DNA from: an uncultured Rhodospira sp.
GTDB taxonomy: Bacteria; Pseudomonadota; Alphaproteobacteria; Rhodospirillales; Rhodospirillaceae
Length of the DNA stretch: 64,000 nucleotides
NCBI RefSeq assembly: GCF_937138205.1
Contig: NZ_CAKZOT010000089.1
Coordinates: 44,929 to 108,928 of the forward strand
Direction of reading: 5' to 3'
Shown here: positions 17,346 to 25,551 of the stretch, piece after piece
How positions within the stretch are numbered: position 1 is the first letter of the stretch
How the letters are laid out: every line of letters starts with the position of its first letter
Program-made: the position numbers and the translations under genes
The notes under the pieces: model-generated
Databases searched by the model: none
What the model saw: the letters and a program-made list of their open reading frames with translations, nothing else
Told to the model about the DNA's origin: nothing

Positions 17346-18113
17346 TCACGCCACCAATCTGACGGCCAGATATGTCAATACGGCGGCATTGATCAGCATC
17401 AGCGTCGGCACCGCCACGGCCATGGCGTTGCGGAACCGGGTGGCGGCGACTCCGCCGACCAGACCCACGACCAGCAGGCTCGGTACCGTGCTCGCTCCGA
17501 AGATGGCCATGGCCAGCGCCCCCGTCAGCACCTCGCCGCTGGAGGCCGCCGCCGCCAGCGCGCCGTACAGAAGGCCGCAGGGAATGAACCCCAGCAGGAC
17601 CCCCAACCCATAGCCGCGCCAGCCGCTCGGATCCCTCATGAAGGGCCGCGCCGCCCGGCCCATGTGCCGGGACCACCAGGCCTCGACGCGGGCGCCGCCG
17701 GGGACGGAGACCTTCAGGCGCGGCAGCGCGTAGCCTACGAACAGCACCGCCGCCAGCAGCAGCAACGCGGCCGAAATCCAGTCCAGCAGGCCGCTGCGGT
17801 TGATCACCCCGGCCAGCCCGGCCAGCGCCGCGCCCAGCGCGGCATAGGTGGTCATCCGCCCCAGGTGGTAAGGCACCAGCGCCGCCCCGGTCAGGCGATG
17901 GATCTCGTGCATCCTGGCGGCGGGGATGGCCTCCATGCGCGCCGTCACCTGCGCCAGCACGAACGGCCCGCACATGCCGGCGCAATGCGTGAACCCGCCC
18001 GCCAGCCCGGCCAGCGCCAGACTCGCCAGCAGCCCACCCTCGTCGCCGATGACCACATGGCAATGCGCCAGCCCCGAGGCCAGGAGATCCATCAATTCGG
18101 CCTGCGGGTCCAT
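17346..18113 (-). CDS. TauE/SafE (UreH_2-like) membrane protein
   Basis: Six- to seven-TM inner-membrane protein of the sulfite exporter/DsbD-like superfamily. The motif GFTHCAGMCGPFVLAQ near residue 40 is the Cys-containing hallmark of the UreH_2/heavy-metal-transport branch, and a second GFIPCGLLYGAL motif opens the C-terminal half. Members next to cytochrome oxidase assembly genes are often implicated in copper handling. Position after sco1 (19-base gap) supports that, but the substrate is not proven. Its first 40 coding bases recur at 18667-18716. Confidence 0.82.
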   Translation of the reverse strand: MDPQAELMDLLASGLAHCHVVIGDEGGLLASLALAGLAGGFTHCAGMCGPFVLAQVTARMEAIPAARMHEIHRLTGAALVPYHLGRMTTYAALGAALAGLAGVINRSGLLDWISAALLLLAAVLFVGYALPRLKVSVPGGARVEAWWSRHMGRAARPFMRDPSGWRGYGLGVLLGFIPCGLLYGALAAAASSGEVLTGALAMAIFGASTVPSLLVVGLVGGVAATRFRNAMAVAVPTLMLINAAVLTYLAVRLVA

Positions 18114-18126
18114 GCGGCGGCCTTAC
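18077..18126. repeat. 50-bp direct repeat, copy A (5' end of TauE-like gene)
   Basis: Matches 18667-18716 at 47 of 50 positions. This copy spans the stop of brnA, the nine-base gap and the first codons of the TauE-like gene, so it is the functional copy. Confidence 0.9.
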
Positions 18127-18416
18127 CGGTCCAGCCCAGCGACGTGTCGCAGCGTGTCGTTGATCCGCGTCTGCCAGCCGGGGCCGCCGGCCTTGAAGTG
18201 GGCGACGACGTCGGCGTCCAGGCGGATGGTGGTGGAGACCTTGGGGGACTCCGCTTCTGGAGGCCCGCCCTTGGCCTTTGCCTGGACGCGCGAAACGACC
18301 TCTTCGACCGTCTCGCCACCGGCGAAACGTTCGGCCCTGGCGAACCACTCATCGGTCAATTCAGGCGCGTCATCGGGATCGACCCAGGGCTTCGTGTCGT
18401 CTCCGTTCTTTGTCAT
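18123..18416 (-). CDS. brnA: BrnA-family antitoxin (copy 1)
   Basis: DNA-binding antitoxin that neutralises BrnT and autoregulates the operon. The C-terminal ribbon-helix-helix segment KVSTTIRLDADVVAHFKAGG followed by GWQTRINDTLR is the BrnA signature; the N-terminus (DPDDAPELTDEWFARAE) is the typical toxin-contacting region. The product is 97 aa. The start lies inside the 3' end of brnT (47-base overlap), so translation is coupled. It is nearly identical at DNA level to the orphan copy at 19496-19801. Confidence 0.9.
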   Translation of the reverse strand: MTKNGDDTKPWVDPDDAPELTDEWFARAERFAGGETVEEVVSRVQAKAKGGPPEAESPKVSTTIRLDADVVAHFKAGGPGWQTRINDTLRHVAGLDR

Positions 18417-18645
18417 GTCCGTGCCTCATGGAAATGATGCGCCGGCCGCCGTCGCGGGGTGTCCAGACCACGATCACGAACCGACCACGCAGCCAACCCG
18501 CCGTGATGTAGCGCACTTCGCCGTAGGGGACCCTATCATCGATCTGGGTGTCGTTCGGCCCCTTGAACACCAGTTCCGCGTCCGCGAAATCAAGCCCGCG
18601 CTCCGCCAGGGTTTTGACGCGCTTGGCTTCATCCCAGGTGTTCAT
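18370..18645 (-). CDS. brnT: BrnT-family ribonuclease toxin
   Basis: RelE-fold mRNA interferase of the BrnTA toxin-antitoxin class. The opening WDEAKRVKTLAERGLDFADA and the closing RIISMRHGHDKERRRHEA match BrnT, where the central beta sheet and the Arg-rich C-terminus form the active site. The product is 91 aa, the usual size. It precedes and overlaps brnA, the standard toxin-first order of this family. Confidence 0.88.
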   Translation of the reverse strand: MNTWDEAKRVKTLAERGLDFADAELVFKGPNDTQIDDRVPYGEVRYITAGWLRGRFVIVVWTPRDGGRRIISMRHGHDKERRRHEALGRSR

Positions 18646-18666
18646 GAGGCTTTACGTTACGACAGA

Positions 18667-18716
18667 AGGCCAGGAGATCCATCAATTCGGCGTGCGGGTC
18701 CATGCGACGACCTTAC
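18667..18716. repeat. 50-bp direct repeat, copy B (fossil 5' end of TauE-like gene)
   Basis: Copy of 18077-18126 with three substitutions. It sits between brnT and the PIN toxin gene, includes that gene's TAA stop, and contains ATG GAC CCG-type codons of the TauE-like gene followed at once by unrelated sequence. It is a truncated duplicate with no coding role of its own. Confidence 0.88.
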
Positions 18717-19138
18717 GCGTGGTGTGTCCAGGGGTCGATCAGCTCAACGCCGCAGTTCACGAAGTCGCGAGTGTTGCGGGTGGCAAGGCTGGCGTTGCGC
18801 GAGAGGGCAATCGCGGCGATTTGGGCATCGGGCTGCGATACGGAGTGTCCCGACCGGCGGCGTCCGACCGCCAAGTCGGCGAATGCTACCGCAGCCTCGG
18901 AATCAAAGGGAAAGATGCGTCCGGGGAAATACACCCGGAAAACTGTCCATGCGGCGTCGGCCAACGCGAGGCGCCTTTTCCCCTGAGGCAACAGGGCGAT
19001 GCCGTATAGGATTTCCGCCTGGGTCACGCTGGAAATGGACAGCGATGTAGCCGGGACGGAATCGAGCCATGCAAGAACGGTCGGCTCTGGTTCGGGTTTC
19101 ATGACCTCTGAAACGACATTTGTATCGAGCAGGATCAT
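18713..19138 (-). CDS. PIN-domain toxin (VapC/FitB type)
   Basis: Metal-dependent RNase toxin. PIN-domain acidic residues are visible: D5 in LLDTNVVSE, E42 in SVTQAEILYG, and D104 in SQPDAQIAAIA, followed by TRNTRDF. At 141 aa it matches the FitB branch (StbB-like) more than short VapC. The ATG overlaps the antitoxin stop as ATGA, so the two are coupled. Its stop codon forms part of the 50-bp repeat copy B. Confidence 0.92.
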   Translation of the reverse strand: MILLDTNVVSEVMKPEPEPTVLAWLDSVPATSLSISSVTQAEILYGIALLPQGKRRLALADAAWTVFRVYFPGRIFPFDSEAAVAFADLAVGRRRSGHSVSQPDAQIAAIALSRNASLATRNTRDFVNCGVELIDPWTHHA

Positions 19139-19383
19139 GATTCGAAACGCGGCGGTTCGCGCATGGGGTCGCGGGGGATGTCGGGCAGTTCGAAGCCGCC
19201 CAGAGGCTTGAACAGCGCATGAATCGCGGTTCCGAGGGCCTGAGGCTCGGCGTCGTGCGCGGCCAACACAGCGTGGAGGATCGCCCGCGCCTCGTCTTCC
19301 TCTGATCGGCCATTGACGGCGGCCCGGTCCTTCAGGCGCGCTTGGATAGACTCGTCAAGGTCGTGAATGGTGAGGCTCGTCAT
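19135..19383 (-). CDS. FitA-type ribbon-helix-helix antitoxin
   Basis: Antitoxin and autorepressor for the PIN toxin that follows. The N-terminus MTSLTIHDLDESIQARLKDR and RSEEDEARAILHAVL are the FitA/VapB ribbon-helix-helix pattern; the C-terminal tail (LPDIPRDPMREPPRFES) is the toxin-wrapping segment. ATG 19383 is chosen because the upstream residues in the ORF track are Arg/Cys-rich and non-conserved in character. The product is 82 aa. Confidence 0.87.
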   Translation of the reverse strand: MTSLTIHDLDESIQARLKDRAAVNGRSEEDEARAILHAVLAAHDAEPQALGTAIHALFKPLGGFELPDIPRDPMREPPRFES

Positions 19384-19495
19384 GAGTCTGGCTCCGTCCC
19401 TTCGTGCCTGACGGCATGAACGGTCTCGCCGACACGACGACGAGACCCGCTCAAGCATACCACACCGGCGTTTTTCGCGCGGTCAGTTCGGACCA

Positions 19496-19801
19496 TCACC
19501 GGTCCCGGTCCAGCCCAGCCGCGTGTCGCAGCGTGTCGTTGATCCGCGTCTGCCAGCCGGGGCCGCCGGCCTTGAAGTGGGCGACGACGTCGGCGTCCAG
19601 GCGAATGGTGGTGGAGACCTTGGGGGACTCTGCGTCTGGAGACTCGCTCTTGGCCTTGGCCTGGACGCGTGAAACGACCTCTTCGACCGTCTCGCCACCC
19701 TCGAACCACACGCCGCGGGCGAAGTCTTCGTCCGTCAGTTCGGGTGCGTCATCGGGATCGACCCAGGGCTCTTTGTCGTCTCCGGTCTGTGTCATGGTCA
19801 T
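19496..19801 (-). CDS. BrnA-family antitoxin (orphan copy 2)
   Basis: Second BrnA, nearly identical to copy 1 in the DNA-binding half (KVSTTIRLDADVVAHFKAGG and on) and diverging mainly around residues 25-35 and 52-60. No brnT lies upstream; instead the gene begins three bases after the cobA stop and its GGAG RBS is inside the cobA 3' end. It may start at either of two ATGs (19801 or 19795). Possible roles are protection against BrnT from elsewhere (anti-addiction) or cross-repression of brnTA; neither is shown by sequence. Confidence 0.85.
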   Translation of the reverse strand: MTMTQTGDDKEPWVDPDDAPELTDEDFARGVWFEGGETVEEVVSRVQAKAKSESPDAESPKVSTTIRLDADVVAHFKAGGPGWQTRINDTLRHAAGLDRDR

Positions 19802-19804
19802 GCC

Positions 19805-20662
19805 TCACTCCGCCGCCGAGTCGGTCTGGAACGAGTCCAGGACCGACGGATCCCACCAGCCGCCGAGCTGCTCGCGCAGGCGCACCACCTCGCCCACGAC
19901 GACGATGGCCGGCGCCTCGACGCCGTGGGCGTCGCGGTCGGCCACCGCCCGGCCCAGGGTCGAGGTCACCACTCGGTGCCGCGCCGTGGTCGCCGCGCAG
20001 ATGAAGGCCAGCGGCTCGTCCGGCGACCGACCGCCGGCCAGCAGGCGGTCGACGATGGCCGCCAGATGCTTGACCGCCATGTAGATCACCAGGACCGAGG
20101 CACTGCGGGCCAGCGCCGTCCAGTCCACGTTATCGGGCACCTCGCCGCTGGCGGCATGGCCGGTGACGAAGGCGATGGCCGCGTTGGTCTCCCGCGCCGT
20201 GGCCGGAATGCCGGCGTAGGCCAGCCCGCCAATGCCGGCGGTGATGCCCGGCACGACGCGAAACGGCACGCCGGCGGCCACCAGGGCGCGGGCCTCCTCG
20301 GCGCCGCGCCCGAAAATGAACGGGTCGCCCCCCTTCAGCCGCAGCACCCGCTTGCCCGCCTTAGCCAGATCGATCAGCCGCCGGGTGATGTCGGGCTGGC
20401 TGGCCGAGGGCTTGCCGCCGCGCTTGCCGGCGAACACGATCTCGGCGCCGGGGCGGGCCAGGCGCAGCACGGCCTCGTCCACCAGGGCGTCATGCACCAC
20501 GACGTCCGCCTGTTCCAGGGCATGGGCGGCGTGCAGGGTCAGCAGGCCGGGGTCGCCGGGGCCGGCGCCCACCAGCCACACCTCGCCGGGCGGGAACGGC
20601 GGCAGCGAGAGCGGCGCGAAAGGGCCGCCCCGTTTGCGGTCGAAGAGAGACTGCGTCGTCAT
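19805..20662 (-). CDS. cobA: Uroporphyrinogen-III C-methyltransferase (SUMT)
   Basis: Methylates uroporphyrinogen III at C-2 and C-7 to precorrin-2, entry to siroheme and cobalamin. It has the glycine-rich VWLVGAGPGDPGLLTL near residue 30, the VLRLKGGDPFIFGRGAEE signature near residue 110, and a GITAGIGGLAYAGIP loop. The product is 285 aa, a stand-alone SUMT without the CysG dehydrogenase/ferrochelatase half. The ATG at 20662 was chosen because the ORF-track frame continues far upstream through manC antisense sequence. It is divergent from manC. Confidence 0.95.
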   Translation of the reverse strand: MTTQSLFDRKRGGPFAPLSLPPFPPGEVWLVGAGPGDPGLLTLHAAHALEQADVVVHDALVDEAVLRLARPGAEIVFAGKRGGKPSASQPDITRRLIDLAKAGKRVLRLKGGDPFIFGRGAEEARALVAAGVPFRVVPGITAGIGGLAYAGIPATARETNAAIAFVTGHAASGEVPDNVDWTALARSASVLVIYMAVKHLAAIVDRLLAGGRSPDEPLAFICAATTARHRVVTSTLGRAVADRDAHGVEAPAIVVVGEVVRLREQLGGWWDPSVLDSFQTDSAAE

Positions 20663-20782
20663 GGGTCCGCTTCTACCTCTGAACGGGGTCGGGCGCCAGG
20701 GGCACCGCGCGCGGCCTAGGCGAAGACTGAGACGCGATGCTAGGGTGGTTTTCCCTACCGTTGAACAGCGAGATGCCCGACC

Positions 20783-22225
20783 ATGATCGCCGCCGCCCCG
20801 GACCCGTCCCACCTGATCCATCCCGTCATTCTCTCCGGCGGGTCCGGCAGCCGGCTGTGGCCCATGTCGCGGGCGCTCTACCCGAAGCAGTTCCTGCCCC
20901 TGGCCGGGGCCGACACCATGGTCCAGGCGACCGCCCGGCGGGTCGTCGGCCCGGGGTTCGCGCCGCCCCTGGCCATCTGCAACGAGGAGCACCGGTTTCT
21001 GCTGGCCGAACAGTTGCGGGCGGTCGGCATCGCGCCCGGCGGCATCCTGCTGGAGCCGGAGGGCCGCAACACCGCGCCGGCGGCCACGGTGGCGGCGCTG
21101 GCAGTGGCCGAGCGCGATCCGGACGGGGTGGTGCTGCTGATGCCCTCGGACCATGTCATCGCCGACGTCGACGCGTTCCACGCCGCCATCACGGCGGCGG
21201 CGGCGGCGGCGCGGCATGGGCATCTGGTGACGTTCGGCATCACGCCCGAGCGGCCGGAGACCGGGTACGGCTACATCCGGGTGGGCGCGCCCCTGGACGG
21301 GCTCGTTGGCACCCGCCGCGTTGACCGCTTCGTCGAGAAGCCGGACCGGGCCACCGCCGAGACCTATCTGGCCGACGGTGGCTATCTCTGGAATGGCGGT
21401 CTGTTCGCCTTCACCGCCCGGGCCTTCCTGGGCGAGATGGAGCGCCTGCACCCGGAGACGGTGGACGGCGCCCGCGCCGCCCTGTCTGAGGCCCGCGAAG
21501 ACCTGGATTTCCGACGACTGAACGCGGAACCCTTCGCCCGCACCCTCGCGCAGTCCATCGACGTGGCGGTCATGGAGCGGACCGACCTGGCCGCCGTCGT
21601 GCCCGTGTCCATGGGTTGGAACGACGTCGGTGCCTGGAACGCGTTGTGGGACATCGCCGAGCACGACGAGGCCGGCAACGTGCTGCAGGGCGACGTGTTG
21701 GTCAGCGAGACCCGCGACTGCTATGTGCGCTCGGAAGGCCCCCTGGTCGCGACGGTCGGGTTGACCGACGCGGTCGTGGTGGCCACCGACGACGCCGTGC
21801 TGGTGGCGCCGCGCGAGCGGGCGGAGGCCGTGCGCGACATCGTCTCGCGCCTGAAAGCCGAGCAGCGTCCGGAAGGCCACCTGCACACCACGGTTTACCG
21901 GCCGTGGGGCAGTTTCCGGGGCATCGACCGGGGCGAGCGCTTTCAGGTCAAGCAGATCATGGTGCGCCCGGGCGCGCGCCTGAGCCTGCAAATGCACCAC
22001 CACCGCGCCGAGCACTGGGTTGTCGTCGAGGGCACCGCGCGCGTCACGCGGGACGGCGAAAGCGTCCTGCTGCACGAAAACGAATCGACGTACATTCCCC
22101 TGGGCGTCACCCATCGGCTGGAGAATCCTGGCAAGCTGCCGCTCAGGATCATCGAGGTGCAGTCCGGCCCCTACCTGGGCGAGGACGACATCGTCCGCTT
22201 CGAGGACACCTACGGCCGGACCTGA
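20783..22225 (+). CDS. manC: Mannose-1-phosphate guanylyltransferase / mannose-6-phosphate isomerase
   Basis: Bifunctional enzyme making GDP-mannose for polysaccharide synthesis. The nucleotidyltransferase domain opens with VILSGGSGSRLWPMSR and FLPLAG; FVEKPD is the sugar-binding motif. The C-terminal cupin (from about residue 360) has YRPWGSFRGIDRGERFQVK and QMHHHRAEHWVVVEGTA, the metal-binding isomerase motif. Length 480 aa is standard for the type II fusion. No other polysaccharide gene is nearby. Confidence 0.96.
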   Translation: MIAAAPDPSHLIHPVILSGGSGSRLWPMSRALYPKQFLPLAGADTMVQATARRVVGPGFAPPLAICNEEHRFLLAEQLRAVGIAPGGILLEPEGRNTAPAATVAALAVAERDPDGVVLLMPSDHVIADVDAFHAAITAAAAAARHGHLVTFGITPERPETGYGYIRVGAPLDGLVGTRRVDRFVEKPDRATAETYLADGGYLWNGGLFAFTARAFLGEMERLHPETVDGARAALSEAREDLDFRRLNAEPFARTLAQSIDVAVMERTDLAAVVPVSMGWNDVGAWNALWDIAEHDEAGNVLQGDVLVSETRDCYVRSEGPLVATVGLTDAVVVATDDAVLVAPRERAEAVRDIVSRLKAEQRPEGHLHTTVYRPWGSFRGIDRGERFQVKQIMVRPGARLSLQMHHHRAEHWVVVEGTARVTRDGESVLLHENESTYIPLGVTHRLENPGKLPLRIIEVQSGPYLGEDDIVRFEDTYGRT

Positions 22226-22287
22226 GGACACGGGCCGGCCCGGTCCGGCGCCTTGGTCCCGCCACGTCGCATGAGAGGGACAAGCCG

Positions 22288-23142
22288 GTGCGGCTGTTGG
22301 CCGTTAGCGATCTGCACCTGGGACACGCCGACAACCGGGCGATCCTGACGGACCTGGACGACCATCGGAACGACTGGCTCATCCTGGCCGGCGACGTCGG
22401 CGAGTCGCTGACGCACATGGCACTGGCGTTCGAAGCCCTGCGGCCCCGCTTCGCCCGGCTGATCTGGGTGCCCGGCAACCATGAGCTCTGGACCACAGAC
22501 GAAAACGGCGAGCGCTTGGGCGGTGCCGAGAAGTACGCCGCGTTGATCGACCTGGCACGGATGTACGACGTCCTGACGCCGGAAGACGCCTATCCGACAT
22601 GGTCGGATGGGCCGGAGAGGACGCCCGTGGTGCTCTGCCCCTTGTTCGTGCTGTACGACTACAGCTTCCGGCCGCCGGACGTCCCGCTGGAGGGCCTGCG
22701 CAAATGGGCGGCGGAGGGCCACGCGCTGTGCGCGGACGAGTTGCGTTTGTCCCCGGCGCCCCACGCAAACCGAGCCGCGTGGTGCCGCCAGCGGGTGGTG
22801 ATCTCGCGGGCGCGGCTCAATGCTTTGCCCCCCGGCACGCGCACGGTGCTGATCAACCACTTCCCACTGCGGAAAGACCTGTTGTTCATCAGAAAGGTGC
22901 CGCGCCTCGCCCCGTGGTGCGGCACGGTGGCCACCGACGACTGGCACCGCCGCTACAACGCGATGGTCGTGGTCTCGGGCCACCAGCACGTGCCGCGCAC
23001 GGACTGGCGCGACGGCACCCGGTTCGAGGAGGTCTCGCTGGGCTATCCGCGCGAATGGCACGGCCGGTTCGACCGTCCGCGATTGCGCGACGTGATGCGC
23101 GAGATCCTTCCCGGACCGGGTGGGGGGCCGGTGGTCAGTTGA
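22288..23142 (+). CDS. Calcineurin-like metallophosphoesterase
   Basis: Binuclear-metal phosphoesterase of unknown substrate. The five family motifs are visible: SDLHLGH near residue 7, GDVGES near residue 36, GNHELW (Asn-His), NHFPL and a final SGHQHVPR. It is 284 aa from a GTG at 22288 with a GAGGG RBS. The ORF-track start at 21616 runs inside manC and is not used. The last eight bases overlap the convergent RAM-domain gene. Confidence 0.85.
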   Translation: MRLLAVSDLHLGHADNRAILTDLDDHRNDWLILAGDVGESLTHMALAFEALRPRFARLIWVPGNHELWTTDENGERLGGAEKYAALIDLARMYDVLTPEDAYPTWSDGPERTPVVLCPLFVLYDYSFRPPDVPLEGLRKWAAEGHALCADELRLSPAPHANRAAWCRQRVVISRARLNALPPGTRTVLINHFPLRKDLLFIRKVPRLAPWCGTVATDDWHRRYNAMVVVSGHQHVPRTDWRDGTRFEEVSLGYPREWHGRFDRPRLRDVMREILPGPGGGPVVS

Positions 23143-23377
23143 AGGCGTTGAAGGCCACAAGGGTAAAGGTGTCCTTGACCCCCTTGATGGTCTGTACCTG
23201 CTCGGTGACGAAGCGGCCGATGTCGTGGTCCTTCGGCAGGTAGAACTTGGCCAGCAGGTCGTACTGGCCGGAGACGCTGTCCACCTCCGAGACCTCCTCC
23301 AGATCGTCCACGAGGGCGGCGGCCACGTCGTAGGCGTGGCCCAGGTCGCATTTCAGGAACACGAAGATTTTCTGCAT
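23135..23377 (-). CDS. Stand-alone Lrp/AsnC ligand-binding (RAM) domain protein
   Basis: 80-aa protein equal to the effector-binding RAM domain of Lrp-family regulators without the helix-turn-helix. MQKIFVFLKCDLGHAYDVAA, then SVSGQYDLLAKF and the final VKDTFTLVAF follow the beta-alpha-beta-beta-alpha-beta pattern with the conserved Gly-x-Tyr-Asp turn. Such proteins form rings and may bind amino acids or partner with full-length Lrp. ATG 23377 gives the compact domain; the ORF-track extension is not conserved in character. Confidence 0.85.
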   Translation of the reverse strand: MQKIFVFLKCDLGHAYDVAAALVDDLEEVSEVDSVSGQYDLLAKFYLPKDHDIGRFVTEQVQTIKGVKDTFTLVAFNAFN

Positions 23378-23411
23378 CGGGGGTGCCTCTTGGCGTTCGG
23401 GGGAGAAACCG

Positions 23412-24503
23412 TCAATCACCGGCTCCGCCGCACTGGCCACGGTGGCGCAAGGCATGATCGGCCAGCACGCAGGCGACCATGGCCTCGGCCACCGGCACGG
23501 CGCGGATTCCTACGCACGGGTCATGGCGGCCCTTGGTGATGATCTCGGTGGCCTGTCCTTCACTGTCCACGGTGCGGCGCGGCACCAGGATCGAACTCGT
23601 CGGCTTGACGGCGAAGCGGGCGACGATCGGCTGGCCGGTCGAGATGCCGCCCAGAATGCCGCCGGCGTTGTTGCTCAAAAAGCGGGGATGTCCGTCCGGT
23701 CCCGGTTCCATCTCGTCGGCGTTCTCGGACCCGATCAACCCGGCCGCGCCGAAGCCGGCACCGATCTCCACCCCCTTGACGGCGTTGATGCCCATCAGCG
23801 CGGCGGCGAGATCCTGGTCCAGCTTGCCGTAGACCGGCGCGCCCCAGCCGGGCGGTACGCCCAGGGCCTCGACGTGGACGATGGCGCCGATGGAATTGCC
23901 GGCCTTGCGCACGGTGTCGAGCCGGCTGGCCCAGCGCTCGGCGGTGGCGGCGTCGGGGCAGAACAGCGGGTTACGGTCCACCTCGTCCCAGTCCCAGGCC
24001 TCGGTCGGCACCTCCAGGCGGTCGGTGCCGAGCTGGATCAATGCAGCGCGCACGATGACATCCGGCCCCAGGACCTTGCGGGCGATGGCGCCGGCGGCCA
24101 CCCGGCAGGCGGTCTCGCGCGCCGAGGACCGGCCGCCGCCGCGATAGTCCCGGATGCCGTACTTGGCCTGATAGGTATAGTCCGCGTGCCCCGGCCGGAA
24201 CTTGCCCGCGATGTCGCCATAGTCCTTGCTGCGCTGATCGGTGTTCTCGATCAGCACGGCGATCGGGGTGCCCGTCGTCTGGCCCTCGAACACCCCGGAC
24301 AGCAGGCGCGCCGTGTCGGTCTCCTGTCGCTGCGTCGTGTGGCGCGACTGGCCGGGGCGGCGGCGGTCGAGATCGCGTTGCAGGTCGGTCTCGCTCAGGG
24401 GCAGGCGCGGCGGTGTGCCGTCGACGACGCAGCCGATGGCCGGCCCGTGGCTCTCGCCGAACGTGGTGATCCGGAACAGGTGGCCGAAGCTGTTGTGGGA
24501 CAT
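23412..24503 (-). CDS. aroC: Chorismate synthase
   Basis: Last shikimate-pathway enzyme, converting EPSP to chorismate with reduced FMN. Signatures: [17 protein letters not shown] at residues 16-32, [37 protein letters not shown], and the C-terminal [19 protein letters not shown]. It is 363 aa, complete. It begins six bases after the fabI stop, so fabI-aroC are probably one transcript. Confidence 0.98.
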   Translation of the reverse strand: MSHNSFGHLFRITTFGESHGPAIGCVVDGTPPRLPLSETDLQRDLDRRRPGQSRHTTQRQETDTARLLSGVFEGQTTGTPIAVLIENTDQRSKDYGDIAGKFRPGHADYTYQAKYGIRDYRGGGRSSARETACRVAAGAIARKVLGPDVIVRAALIQLGTDRLEVPTEAWDWDEVDRNPLFCPDAATAERWASRLDTVRKAGNSIGAIVHVEALGVPPGWGAPVYGKLDQDLAAALMGINAVKGVEIGAGFGAAGLIGSENADEMEPGPDGHPRFLSNNAGGILGGISTGQPIVARFAVKPTSSILVPRRTVDSEGQATEIITKGRHDPCVGIRAVPVAEAMVACVLADHALRHRGQCGGAGD

Positions 24504-24509
24504 TGTGGG

Positions 24510-25358
24510 TCAGTCCGCCGCCGCCTTCGGTTTGAAGCCGCCCAGCAACTCGATGATCTGCGGTGCCGAATCGGGGGCCACCATGCCGACGGTGTGGTAG
24601 CCGCTGTCCACGTGGTGAACCTCGCCGGTCACGCCCGACCCCAGGTCGGAAAGCAGATAGACGGCGGCGTTGCCCACCTCGTCGGTGGTGACGTTGCGGC
24701 GCAGCGGGGCGTTGTACTCGTTCCACTTCAGGATGAAGCGGAAGTCGCCGATGCCCGAGGCCGCCAGGGTGCGAATCGGTCCGGCCGAGACGGCGTTGAC
24801 GCGGATGCCCTCCGGCCCCAGGTCGTTGGCCAGATAGCGCACGCTGGCCTCCAGGGCCGCCTTGGCCACGCCCATGACGTTGTAGTGCGGCATGACCTGC
24901 TCGGCCCCGTAATAGGTCAGCGTCAGCAGGCTGCCCCCCTCCGCCATCAGCGGCCGCGCGCGCCGGCAAACATCCGTGAACGAGTAGCAGGAGACATGCA
25001 TCGTCTGGGCGAAGTTCTCGGCCGACGTATTGACGTATCGGCCCTTGAGCTCGTCCTTGTCGGAATAGGCGATGGCATGGACGACAAAGTCCAGGCGGCC
25101 CCATTCGTCCCGCAGCCGGTCGAACGCGGCGTCCATGCTGGCCGCGTCGGTCACGTCGCAATCCACCAGCATCGTGACGCCCAGGCTGTCCGCCAGCGGC
25201 TTGACCCGTTTAAGCAGGGGGGCGCCCTGGTAGGTGAACGCCAGGTCGGCGCCATGCCCGGCACAGGCCTTGGCAATGCCCCAGGCGATTGACTTATCGT
25301 TGGCGATACCCATGACAAGGCCGCGTTTGCCGGCCAGGATGGGAGGGGAAGCCGTCAT
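24510..25358 (-). CDS. fabI: Enoyl-[acyl-carrier-protein] reductase (NADH) FabI
   Basis: Final reduction step of each fatty-acid elongation cycle. SDR-family features with FabI specifics: GLVMGIANDKSIAWGIAKA dinucleotide loop, VDCDVTD, FVVHAIAYSDKDEL, and the catalytic Tyr-x6-Lys in HYNVMGVAKAALE. C-terminal SGIGDFRFILKWNEYNAPL is diagnostic. It is 282 aa from the ATG at 25358; the longer ORF-track start is antisense to yihY. Confidence 0.97.
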   Translation of the reverse strand: MTASPPILAGKRGLVMGIANDKSIAWGIAKACAGHGADLAFTYQGAPLLKRVKPLADSLGVTMLVDCDVTDAASMDAAFDRLRDEWGRLDFVVHAIAYSDKDELKGRYVNTSAENFAQTMHVSCYSFTDVCRRARPLMAEGGSLLTLTYYGAEQVMPHYNVMGVAKAALEASVRYLANDLGPEGIRVNAVSAGPIRTLAASGIGDFRFILKWNEYNAPLRRNVTTDEVGNAAVYLLSDLGSGVTGEVHHVDSGYHTVGMVAPDSAPQIIELLGGFKPKAAAD

Positions 25359-25551
25359 GCTCGTCCTCTCGGTCTGCTGCGCGTGCTGCTGGCGGATCGG
25401 CGGGGCGCGGTGTTCGCTCGACAACGCTGGGCGATGGTCGTCCCGAGGGAACGTCCGCACGGAAAATGCCGCCTCTCCGGGGGCGCACACAGTAGAACAA
25501 AACCCAGGCGGAGGAAATCGCTTCGTGGGAGGGTGACAGGGAGGGTTTGGA

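Noticed and set aside
19805-22231. 808-aa minus-strand ORF
   Set aside because: The last 285 residues are cobA; the upstream part is antisense to manC.
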